Made by a program: the position numbers and the translations under genes | In this document: piece after piece, positions 36,845-46,915 of the stretch | Position numbering within the stretch: position 1 is the first letter of the stretch | Layout: each line of letters opens with the position of its first letter | From: Proteles cristata cristata | Taxonomy: Eukaryota > Chordata > Mammalia > Carnivora > Hyaenidae | Length of the DNA: 64,000 nucleotides | Reading direction: 5' to 3' | Assembly (NCBI GenBank): GCA_017311185.1 | Contig: JAESUZ010004907.1 | Location: 186,001 to 250,000 of the forward strand | The notes under the pieces: model-generated | Database searches by the model: none | Told to the model about the DNA's origin: nothing | What the model saw: only the letters and a program-made list of their open reading frames with translations

Positions 36845-37096
36845 GGGGCGCCTGGTTGGCTTAGTCGGTTAAGCGTCCGACTTTCGCTTAGGTCATGATC
36901 TCGCGGTTCGTGGGTTCGAGCCCCGCGTCGGGCTCTGTGCTGACTGCCAGCTCAGAGCCTGGAGCCTGTTTCAGTCTGTGACTCCCCTCTCTGGCCCTCC
37001 CCTGCTCACGCTGTCTCTCTCTCTCCTAGAAATAAATAAAATATTTAAAAAAAAACAAAACAAAAGAAAAAAAGCAAAAAAACAAAAAAATAAAAT
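36845..37096 (+). mobile_element. CAN SINE, young TTTCGCTTAGG subfamily
   Basis: It carries the diagnostic GACTTTCGCTTAGGTCATGA, GCTGACTGCCAGCTCAGAGC and CTCTCCTAGAAATAAATAAA. CpGs are well kept. The target-site duplication AAAAAAACAAAGGTA lies at 36830-36844 and 37097-37111. It sits in the A tail of the preceding SINE. Confidence 0.96.
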
Positions 37097-37163
37097 AAAA
37101 AAACAAAGGTAAAAATTGTCCTTACCTCATGGCATTAAATGAATATTTAAGAATTGCTTAGGC

Positions 37164-37395
37164 CAGGGGCTCCTGGGTGGCTTAGTCGGTTGAGCGTCCG
37201 ACTTTCGCTTAGGTCATGATCTCGCGGTTCGTGGTTTCGAGCCCCACGTCGGGCTCTGTGCTGACTGCCAGCTCAGAGCCTGGAGCCTATTTCAGAGTCT
37301 GTGACTCCCTCTCTCTCTGACCCTCCCCTGGTCATGCTGTCTCTCTCTCTCTCCTAGAAATAAAACATTTTTAAAAAATTAAAAAAAAAAAAAAA
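37164..37395 (+). mobile_element. CAN SINE, young TTTCGCTTAGG subfamily
   Basis: It has the same diagnostic positions as the copy at 36845. The perfect 15-bp target-site duplication AAGAATTGCTTAGGC lies at 37149-37163 and 37396-37410. It ends in a long poly(A). Confidence 0.97.
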
Positions 37396-37668
37396 AAGAA
37401 TTGCTTAGGCTAGCCATTAGCACATAGGAAGCATTATATAAGTTTGTTAAATAAAATGGGAAAAGCAGGCCTGTGTGATGCCTTTGGGAGAGTTGAAATG
37501 CATAAAAGAGATGATTTTTCCCAAAGAGTTATTTATACTTCAATCCTGAATCTTCACATCTGTTCGGGTGGAGGGAGGGGGGAGAGGAGACAACATTAAG
37601 CTTGCTACTAACCGAAGAAGGCTTGACTGTCTACGGAGTGTCCTTGCATACCATATCGTTTAAACCAA

Positions 37669-37867
37669 CACCTTGGGGCCAGACTACCTCAGTTCAAATC
37701 CAAGCACTGCCACTTACCAGCTGTGTGACATTGAGCAACTTACATAATCTTTCTGTGCCTCAGTTTTCTTATCTGTAAAATGGGCATCATAAGACATTTA
37801 GTCCTATAACGTGAACATTAAGGAAGTATCTGGAAGGAGTGCCTGTCACACAGTAGGTACTAGAATA
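37669..37867 (+). repeat. MIR SINE, nearly full length
   Basis: CACTGCCACTTACCAGCTGT, GTGACATTGAGCAACTTACA, CTCAGTTTTCTTATCTGTAA and a GTCACACAGTAGGTACT tail make this the best-preserved MIR in the window. Confidence 0.88.
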
Positions 37868-38419
37868 ATTCAGGGGAATCCCTTTCTGATCAAAAGGTCA
37901 CCGAGGTAGAAGATATAGATTGCTTTCTGCAGTTTAACATAAATCTATAGAGAGGCTGAAACACCTGTTGGGTGAAATTTGTTCCTTCCCACGTTTCCCA
38001 GCGCTTCCTTTTCGTATGTTCTTGCTGGTGCCATTGTATCTGTTGGTAGTCAATTGGGACTCTCACAAGAATTCGGATTTCTGGCACTTCAAAAAAGATT
38101 CCATTTTCTTCAAGTCCCTGTTTTCTAAGCCCAGCCTATAACACCAGGGAGGGTTCTAGTAGTATATTGTGTCAAACAAATGCCAACTTGTTCGGATTCT
38201 CCAGGTCCAAGTTAAACAGCTATTCATGACCCGATATGCAAGAGTTCCATGTTTTCTCACAATTCCCTTGAGTTATTTTGCTTGTGGGTAATTGATTAGC
38301 CTGCGCTTCTCAGAGAGTGGAATCTAGTTAGAAGAGCACTGGAACGAGTCTGGAAGGCCAGAGACCGCCTTGGGTAAGCACATTAAGTGCTTTAAGCAAT
38401 TTACTGTACCCCATCTGAA

Positions 38420-38434
38420 CCAGGGGGTGGCGCC
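38420..38434 (+). promoter_or_regulatory. CTCF-like motif
   Basis: CCAGGGGGTGGCGCC agrees with 13 of 15 positions of the CTCF core CCASYAGRKGGCRSY. The mismatches are at positions 5 and 6. Confidence 0.4.
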
Positions 38435-40732
38435 TGACCAGAGGGTCCAAATGCAGCTCACTGGAGCCAGGGAAAGGCAGGACTCAGCCAGAGTGGTGTC
38501 ACATTTGTTGAGATTTCCTGTAAAAGTCCCCTTGAACAAAGGATTCTTCCCCCCAAGAAGATGGAAAACCGCAGAACTGTTGATCGCTGAGACCCTCTCC
38601 AGGGCTAGCGCGTTCTTATGATTCATACTCTATTGGCCTCACAACTGTGACCCAGAGGCATGACTCACTCAGCTTTCTACTTTAGTCGCTCGGGCATTTT
38701 TCCTACCATCACTTTGGCTTTCTCATTCCTCAGTGTTTTACCTGTCCCTCCCAGAGCCTAATTGGTTCTGAAGATATTTGAGTCTATTGAACAGAACATT
38801 TCTTTGAGTGGAAAATGTTGTTCTGCCATTAAGGAGAAAGTGATGGTGCTTTTGTGAGGCCGGACGGTGTTTTCCGGTTGTTATGGAGAAACTACAGAAC
38901 TATTTGGGGAGAAAGGTAGAAGAAAATATCTGTACTAAGTATTCATGGTTCAAGAAAAATCCTTTGATTCCTGCAAACTGAAATCAAGAGCCTCTTCTTT
39001 TTCTCTCCACTCTGGCACATTCGTTGCTGGGTTTAATCATGGATTGGTGGAAGGGAAAATACAACCTTGTATAAAGTCATCCAAGGCTCGCCGCCTGGCC
39101 TATATGTGGCGATTGCTTGTTTTTTGTGCAGTCAACAGAAGCTCTTTCATACAAAGAAAAAACCGTGCAAAGTTTCAGAATGGCCTCCCAGAAAGGATTC
39201 ATTTAGACCTGAGCTTTCTGCACGTGTGGTTCCTAATGACACATTATAGAAAATTTACAATGAAAAAAGCAACAAAGGAGATTTCAATTTCTCTGAATGC
39301 TTCAGACTTCCAGTTCTGGAGTTTAAAATGGAAAAAGATGTTAACGGCAATGAAATCGGGGGGAGGGGGTGGTGATTTCCCCAATGCCTTATTTTTCCAG
39401 GCAACAAAAGCAATCATAATGTATATACTCAGATTTATTGTCGGTTTCAGCGTTCAGTCATGCCGCGCTTTGCATTCAGAGGCCACCGTACAACTGCTTT
39501 GACAACCGTGCTTTCAGAAGGTGCTGTGCAGGACACACAAAACTGAAGCAGAGGTATTCCTCTGGGTCTATAGGAAGTGCTGTACATCAAGGAAGTCATA
39601 TGTATTAGAGAAGCATGAATTTCTAATATGTCGCCTTATGGAAAGGGTCCACTGGCATATTGAATAATGCAGCATTCAAAGCCAAGCAGAAAATGTGATT
39701 ACAGACAATTTGATGGTTGTTTTTAAAATAAATATTTCCAAAATCTTGAGATATTTTGTTTCACGTAATGCATCAAGTATGTAACAGTGGGCCAGAGCTA
39801 AATATCTTTCAGGACGCCAAGGAGCTGATGATGTCAGCCCCATTTAGATATGAAATAATAGAAGCATTAGCTTAAAATGGAATGGATGTCACATGGTTTG
39901 TTTCTTTAAAAAAAAAAAACAACAGGAAAAAATGGCAATAAAAATAAATAATTTTGCCCGCTTTGACAGAAGAAAAAAAGATGAAGAATAATTATTTAGC
40001 ATCATGCCCCAATTCATGAGATGTTTGGCAATCACAGCCCGGCTTGGGTTTTTTTCCACAGATTATTCTTTTTTGAGTATTGCAGCACATGAGAGCGATG
40101 TATTAAACCACTTTAACGCTGTGAAGACATGGCTGCTTTTGTTCTTATTTTTGACCATATATAATAAAAGTGTGTGGTCTGGGTTTTTTTTTTTTTTAAT
40201 GTCAGATTCCTAATAAGGACAAAAATAAGTATTGTTTGAGGCTTAGCCCTTTCTTTGCTCAGAACAGACTACTTTGAATGCGGTATTGATAAGTGGTTCA
40301 ATGGATTCAGTATGTTAATGATTTGGGACCATCTTTTAGGACTATAATAAAATATTATTCCAAACTGGAGTTCTACTTAATAGCGTCCAGGAAAGGAGCC
40401 AATTTAAAAATAACACTTTTCCTTTCTTATGCCAAATAAGAAAACTCAAGATTGACTTTGTACATAGGGCATGTTGTACTTTTTCTTCAACCCTTGAGTT
40501 CGTTCGTATGGATGTGTGCCACACCCATGCACGGAAGACGTTAAAAAGCTATAAACCCGGTTATATAATATACAAACTCTGAGAGTTATTCAATCCAGCC
40601 TCTTTAATTCCAGACAGGAGTAAACCTAAGCCATTTAAGATATGTGGTTTTCTATTGAAGGGCCAAGATTCCAGAATTTTCCTTGGTAGCCTGTTTGTGT
40701 TTAATTAACCTTGTAACATTAAGTTAAATCGC

Positions 40733-40794
40733 AGTAAGAGATTTAGATTCCTTCCAGGAAGTTCCTTATTAAAGTTAAACGAAAATCTCTTACT
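40733..40794. other. 12-bp inverted repeat enclosing a STAT-like site
   Basis: The perfect arms AGTAAGAGATTT (40733-40744) and AAATCTCTTACT (40783-40794) flank 38 nt. Within these lies TTCCAGGAA, a perfect STAT-type palindrome (TTC-N3-GAA). The identity of this structure is unknown. Confidence 0.5.
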
Positions 40795-41107
40795 ACAATT
40801 TTAGACTACTTTGTCTGCCTCAGACTTCTGGATGCTCAGAGAACAGTTGATTTCAAGCAGTTGACATTTATTAAGTCGTGTTATACCTGGCCCAGACTAC
40901 CCTGATTCCTGTAACCCATCCTCAAAGGTCACATTTTTCAGCTTTAAAATCAAATTAGCTTCCTTTTTTTTTTTTAAATTTGTGATCTTAGGGAATATTG
41001 ACCACAATGAGAGGCAGTGCTCCAGACAGGGCCTGAGATTACAGATTAATTTTTGAATTTTTCTAATAATTTTCTGCCTCACGTGGATGCTTTATGATAG
41101 GCTCTTT

Positions 41108-41307
41108 TTTTTTTTTTAACATTTGTTTTTGAGAAACAGAGCATGAGCGGGGGAGAGCAGAGAGAGAGGGAGAGACAGAATCTGAAGCAGGCTCCAATCT
41201 CTGAGCTGTCAGCACAGAGCCTGATGCAAGACTTGAACTCACAGACGGCAAGATCATGACCTGAGCTGAAGTTGGATGCTCAACCGACTGAGCCACCCAG
41301 GCGCCCC
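41108..41307 (-). mobile_element. CAN SINE with 15-bp target-site duplication
   Basis: This is a minus-strand copy with T run, GA-rich stretch and an inverted head ending GCCACCCAGGCGCCCC. The perfect repeat TATGATAGGCTCTTT lies at 41093-41107 and 41308-41322. Confidence 0.97.
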
Positions 41308-41543
41308 TATGATAGGCTCTTTAATAGCATCACTGATTGCTGCCATATTTAATTTTGGGCCCATCGATCAGTCCTGCGACATGGTCCCTGCTAGGTTGGT
41401 GTCTAGCCAGCAATTCCCATCTTGTTTCTGTGTAACTCATTTCACGTCCTAAAGGCAAACATCCGGAAAGGCCATGATGCTGATGGTCATCAAGTCATCT
41501 GTTTTTTCTGGCTGGGTATCCCTGATTTAAATAATCCTCAACA

Positions 41544-41775
41544 GGGGCGCCTGGGTGGCTTCGTCGGTTAGGCGTCGGACTTTCGCTTAGGTCATGATCT
41601 CGCGGTTGTGGGTCCAAGCCCCGCGTCGGGCTCTGTGCTGACTGCCAGCTCGGAGCCTGGAACCTGTTTCAGTCTGTGACTCCCTCTCTCTCTGACCCTC
41701 CCCTGTTCATGCTGTCTGTCTCTCTCTCTCCTAGAAATAAATAAAACATTTTAAAAAATAAATAAATAAATAAAT
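41544..41775 (+). mobile_element. CAN SINE, young TTTCGCTTAGG subfamily
   Basis: Head GGGGCGCCTGGGTGGCTTCG and the same diagnostic body and CTAGAAATAAATAAA tail as the copy at 36845. The perfect 15-bp repeat AAATAATCCTCAACA lies at 41529-41543 and 41776-41790. Confidence 0.97.
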
Positions 41776-42571
41776 AAATAATCCTCAACAAACAACAAGT
41801 GGGAAGAAAAATATAGGTAAGCACTCTTAATTGTCCCCAGACAAACAGACTCTACGTAGAACCAGGAGGAAGGCTCCTGGACCCTGGCGTGAGGTTTCAG
41901 CCACTAGCGACACCTTCTTAAATTGTTAATAAAATGTTCCCTAATGTGTGGAAGGGGCATTTGGGAAAAGCAGCCCAGAACCTGGAGGAAACCGAGGTGG
42001 GCGCAGGAAGGATGAACATCAAGCCAGGCCTATTTGTAGGAATCACGTAGCGGAGGGCTCCGTCTCAGTGTGTCTTTCCTGTTTATGGCCCTCCTCCACC
42101 CCTTTCTCCAAGCCCATGCTCCTTGTTGGAGTCTCCTCCTCATTTCGGGCCCCCGAGAATGTTCCATCATCAGCCGGGTACCCTAACTCGTAGTAAATGA
42201 TAACACTTCATATATCAAGTCCTTGCTGGAAATCAGGCCCTAAATTGAGTGCTTCCCACATGTCCCTGTACTCTGTTCTCTGCCCTTGCCATTGGCCGTG
42301 AACGCTCAGGACGTGCCCTCCCCCACGGAAGGGAAGATTTCATGTACCCTCTCATTCTGCCTGGCCAGCTGTTTACAGATAAGAGGACCTAGATACCTCG
42401 AGAGCTTATTTGGTTTCATTCCTTCATGTGGAAATTGTTGATAACAATATAAGTCGTGCAACGCACTTACTAAGACCTTGGTAACTATTTCTAATCAAAT
42501 GAATGAGCTCATTTGTCCCCACTGGAGCCTTCAATGTTTTCCCCAGACAAGTGCAGGGTCATTATTGCTTT

Positions 42572-42798
42572 AAAAAAAAAAATCTTTTTTAATGTTGGGG
42601 CAGCTGGGTGGCTCAGTTGGGTAAGCACCGACTTCGGCTCAGCTAATGATCTCACAGTTTGTGAGTTCGACCCCTACATCAGGCTCCGTGCTGAAAGCTC
42701 AGAGGTTGGAGCTGCTTCGGATTCTGTGTCTCCCTCCCTCTGTCCTTAGCCTTCTCATGCTCTGTCTCTGTCTTCCTCTGAGGCACTCAGGTGCCCCC
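42572..42798. mobile_element. CAN SINE with inverted core
   Basis: The outer ends read as a minus-strand SINE: TTTTTTAATGTT at the left (about 42585-42596) and GAGGCACTCAGGTGCCCC at the right (42780-42797). Between them a plus-strand SINE head and body (GGGGCAGCTGGGTGGCTCAG onward) runs to the CT-rich part with no A tail. The outermost flanks share ATTATTGCTTT / TTTATTGCCTTT, so the composite looks like one insertion unit. Confidence 0.7.
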
Positions 42799-43243
42799 TT
42801 TATTGCCTTTTTATACTGACACTTCTAAGCCATTGTTTATCATCTAAAATGATACAAAGACTCGCCTTTTAAAAAAGTGTAATGTCACATGTCATGGGGT
42901 CTAAACATGTCTAGCCTGCTATCATACTTACAATATAGCTAAATGAATTTGAGCTTGAAATTTACATCTAATCTTGTAGTCTTAATACTTGAGTCATTTC
43001 ACTGCTAATTATTCCTAACCTGTACCACTATTAAATTGATATATTTGACAATTAATTACAGCGTCTTGGTTGATCTTCCTTTGTAAATGAATACTTTTAT
43101 TTTCTGAGTAGAGCTGTTTTTATGGAGAAACATTATCAGTAAAATTGTAAGACTTCTGAAAAAACCTATTTCTGCCCAGTCCCCCCAAATCTTGGAGGCA
43201 GAAGGAGCCATGTCGAGAATTAATGTCTATTAAAGATTGGCTT

Positions 43244-43460
43244 TGGGATGCCTGGGTGGCTCAGTCGGTTGAGCGTCCAACTTCAGCTCAGGTCATGATC
43301 TCACGGTTCGTGGCTTCAAGCCCCGCGTCGGGCTCTGTGCTGACAGCTCAGAGCCTGGAGCCTGCATGGATTCTGTGTCTCCCCCTCTCTTTGCCCTCCC
43401 CTGCTCACGCTGTCTCTCTCTCTCAGAAGTAAATAAAATATTTAAAAAATTAAAAAAAAA
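43244..43460 (+). mobile_element. CAN SINE
   Basis: Head TGGGATGCCTGGGTGGCTCA, body with GGGCTCTGTGCTGACAGCTC, and CT repeats ending CTCTCTCAG before AAGTAAATAAAAT. The flanking repeat ATTGGCTT lies at 43236-43243 and 43461-43468. Confidence 0.95.
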
Positions 43461-44804
43461 ATTGGCTTGTATGGCCAGTGAGGGTTTTTTTTAATTATTA
43501 TTCCAAATGGATTCAGTCTTTGGCTTGCCATTTGCTTGATTTGTGCGAGTACATTATTAACATTAAAATGTTGCATTATAAACCCATTTAGTCATGGAGT
43601 CGTAGGAGAATTAGTCTAAAATGCTTTTCAGGAGAACAATGAACTAGTCTCATTTCAAGACACCACTTCCTTCATTATTCATTAACTATTCTTATCTAGT
43701 GCATTACGGGAACATTTTAAGAGCAGGTTTTGGGTTTTTTCCATTTCAGTTTTTTTTTCCAGTTTGAAAGTTCCCAGTTCTTTAATGTGAATAGTCATTG
43801 CCTATAGGAACATAATATTTGTCTTTTTGTATTAGCCATTTATATATTTTGCCAGAAGGAACACATACACCCTTGGTGAAAAGGTACGAGGTGCTACGGG
43901 ATCTTTGACCATTTGGTACGGTCATTAAAATATTAGATTCAACTTTCCTCTTTTTGGGCCATTTAAAATATCGCAAATGCCATAATCACCCAGAGGACAG
44001 ATCTTTTTCCCTTCACCTAATAAATACATTTAGCATTCTGATTAATATGTAATAACAAAATTAATAGTGGAACATTTCTGAATTTAATGGAATGGACAAA
44101 TTCCCCCAGGGAAATCTAAGTACCATTTAACAGAGGGTGGATTAAACTCCTTTTTGTAATTCAAGGTAGCAGTTCTATTTTTCATGGGCATGATACGTTC
44201 TCAAAATGTGTGGCATTTGTGAAGCATTACTCTTTAACATTGAAGGAGCTCTGTTTTTTAAAATAAAAATCTTGATTGTCTTTCATAAAAAAATTACTCA
44301 GCCCCAGAAACATATCACACTATTAAAATTTTTCATGTTTTCGTATGCATCTTTAATCGCACTCTCTGCTAGTCAGCAGACATAACTAATGGCTTCCCCA
44401 ATGGAGATACGGCCAAACCTGAAAATGCGCTGGATGAAAAACACGTCCCTCTTTGGTTCTTGAGAGAGTATATTCGTAAATATTATTACTGGAAACATTA
44501 TATTATTAAGACTACCCAAAGATAAACAGAACCCTTAACATGTTAAAACATTCTCTTCCCATCGTGAGATTACACGTATCTCATGGCGCCTGTACAAGTA
44601 ACAGGAAAAGAGTCCGGCCCAACCGTGTGACCATTATTCAGCTACCGAGTAAAAGTACGCTATTTGCTATTTGTGTCTGTATTTACGTCTCTCTGTCTTC
44701 CTGCATAAATACGTTCACATGTTCGTTATGCGAGGGCATCTGGGAGTGGTACCCACTGTTAAGGGATCAGTGGCCTACAAAGGCCACCCCCTCCCACAGG
44801 CAGA

Positions 44805-45010
44805 TGCACATTGGCTCAGTTGGTTAGGCAATCCGCTTCAGCTCAGGTCATGAGCTCCCTGCTCGTGGGTTCGAGCCCCACATCAGGCTCTGTGCTGACA
44901 GCTCAGAGCCTGGAGCCTGTTTCAGATTCTGTTTCTCCCTCTCTCTCTGCCCCTCCCCTGCTCACGCTCTGTCTCTCTCTCCCTCATAAGTAAACATTTA
45001 AAAAAAATTT
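44805..45010 (+). mobile_element. CAN SINE with decayed head
   Basis: The 5' end is degraded (ACATTGGCTCAGTTGGTTAG). The middle AGGCTCTGTGCTGACAGCTC and the CT stretch are intact. Its A tail carries the next SINE. Confidence 0.9.
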
Positions 45011-45012
45011 TA

Positions 45013-45235
45013 GGGGCGCCTGGGTGGCTTAGTCGGTTGAGCGTCCGACTTTCGCTTAGGTCATGATCTCGCGGTTCGTGGGTTCAAGCCCCGCGTCGGG
45101 CTCTGTGCTGACTGCCACCTCAGAGCCTGGAGCCAATTTCAGAGTCTGTATCTCCCTCTCTCTCTGACCCTCCCCTGCTCATGCTGTCTCTCTCTCTCTT
45201 TCCTAGAAATAAATAAAAAATATTAAAAAAAAAAA
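45013..45235 (+). mobile_element. CAN SINE, young TTTCGCTTAGG subfamily, in a SINE tail
   Basis: Head GGGGCGCCTGGGTGGCTTAG with the diagnostic TTTCGCTTAGG, GACTGCCACCTC and TTTCCTAGAAATAAATAAA. It is inserted in the A/T-rich tail of the copy at 44805, so the duplication (AAAAAAATTTTA-like) cannot be delimited exactly. Confidence 0.94.
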
Positions 45236-45684
45236 TTTTTTTTTAAATAACAGTACGGTTACCTGGGATATTGTCTTGTTTATGGGTTGTTCCTGCTTTC
45301 CCCAAAGCAGCCTCATCTGTAATTAGTGCAGCTCATGAGGCAACCCTGAGTTTCCCTGCAAACAGCAGACACTGCATTTTCCGAAGCTGTGCTGTGCTGT
45401 GGCATTTCACCCGCTCATCATGCTCATTTGGGGTGTCTTCATTGTGCCTCAGATCCGTAGGTGTTCTGTGCAGTGACTGTTAGAATCCATGAGCTGGCAG
45501 TTCACTTGGGAAGATGAGGGTTGCATGTACGACGCACATGGAAAATCTGAGACCGTGTTTAAGATCAAGTTCTCGACGGCAGTACCTTCCTTACGTGGTT
45601 CAGGGAGTGTGGCACCGGGGGTCACCTGCAGAAACCGACTGACGGGATAGGGGTCTTGAGAAGCGGCGTTCAGTGCTTGGTACA

Positions 45685-45805
45685 CTGGCTGGTTATGGAG
45701 TGCGGAGGCCTGGACTTGACCCTGCCTGGGCCCTCACAGGCTGCCCGGACTCTGGGCGAGTGACTTCACCTCTCTATGCTTCATTGTCGTCCAGTGGGAA
45801 CATTC
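45685..45805 (+). repeat. MIR-like SINE remnant
   Basis: GGAGGCCTGGACTTGACCCT, CTCTGGGCGAGTGACTTCAC and CTCTCTATGCTTCATTGTCG follow the MIR core in order. Confidence 0.55.
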
Positions 45806-46000
45806 GAATGGGTCTGTGCATCTGGAGCACTCGAGCTACACCAGGCGGACCGTGTGCCTCATGTCAGCTTTGTTTCATCATCTACCTTCCCTGAAGTCCC
45901 ATCGCTGGTTGTCTGGGTTTTCATTACGTCGTCTGTGTTTCCGCTTCTGAGGTTCCACGCGACATGTCTGTGTTCCACGCGACCTTCTAAGAACTGGCAT

Positions 46001-46165
46001 GCCACAGCTTACTGAGCCCCTGTTAGTGCCAGTTTCCAGGCACGGTGTTTTACAGCTTCCTCCTAATCCCCACGATCACACCGGGAAGGGGTGGTATAAT
46101 CCTTACTTCACTGAGACGGGTCACACAGGTGGGCATGGGGGAGGTAAAGAGGCAGGCGGGCTGGG
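46001..46165 (-). repeat. MIR-like SINE remnant
   Basis: ACTGAGCCCCTGTTAGTGCC, CACGGTGTTTTACAGCTTCC and ACTGAGACGGGTCACACAGG fit the reverse-complement MIR. It lies opposite in orientation to the MIR about 200 bp upstream. Confidence 0.55.
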
Positions 46166-46407
46166 GGATTGTAACCCCTGCATTGCTGGTGAGTTAGGGG
46201 CTATGCCTTGCATGTGGGGCTCAGTAACTTCGCACTGAAACTTTTCATTGCACCTTTGCCCTCTGGGCCCTCTTACACCTGAGGAGTGTTCTCGTAAACC
46301 CTGAGGAGCCACTACTCTCAACACTGGCCTGACCAGCCTAGATAACATGAGCAATTCTTCTCTCTCTTTCTCTCTCTCTCTCTTTTTAACAAAATAAACT
46401 CACTTTA

Positions 46408-46619
46408 GGGCACCTGGGTGGCTCACTCCATTGAACATCTGACTCTTGATTTTGGCTCAGGTCGTGATCTCACGGTTCATGAGTTTGAGTCCCATATTGG
46501 ACTCAGTCTTAGGCATGGAGCCTGCTTGGGATTCTCTCTCTCCCTCTCTCTCTACCCCTCCCCCACTCACACATGTGCGCACTCACACTCTTTCTCAAAA
46601 TAAACATTAAAATTAAGTA
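46408..46619 (+). mobile_element. CAN SINE, older variant, 17-bp target-site duplication
   Basis: Head GGGCACCTGGGTGGCTCACT with GACTCTTGATTTTGGCTCAG. The perfect repeat AAAATAAACTCACTTTA lies at 46391-46407 and 46620-46636. A (TC)n run just upstream (about 46358-46385) may be the tail of a still older SINE. Confidence 0.96.
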
Positions 46620-46704
46620 AAAATAAACTCACTTTATTTTTACGCTGTTGACATAGTAGAGAGTGTGAGTAGAGGAAAAGGGAGATCACATAGTCCAGTG
46701 AAAA

Positions 46705-46915
46705 AAATGAAGGCCTTGGCATTCTGGCTGGGTGACTTTGACAAATCACTTGACCTCTCCGACTCTGAGATTTCTCCACCGTAAAAGAAAAAAATGAGAT
46801 GACCCAATAATATTTACATTCCCATGTGCTCATGGGGATTAAGTGCGATACAAGATGAACAATTCTAGCACCTAACAATCTAAGTACATTCTCTGGTCAG
46901 CATGTTGAATAAATC
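46705..46915 (+). repeat. MIR SINE remnant
   Basis: GGGTGACTTTGACAAATCAC, TTGACCTCTCCGACTCTGAG and GGGGATTAAGTGCGATACAA follow the MIR consensus. Confidence 0.65.

Noticed and set aside
36845..36930. tRNA gene-like A and B boxes in the SINE heads
   Set aside because: They are the tRNA-Lys-derived promoter of the CAN SINE; no complete cloverleaf is present, so no tRNA genes are called.
38945..39502. 185-codon plus-strand open frame
   Set aside because: No recognisable domain or signal, ordinary intronic composition, and it contains a low-complexity Gly run from a G-rich tract. Chance ORF.
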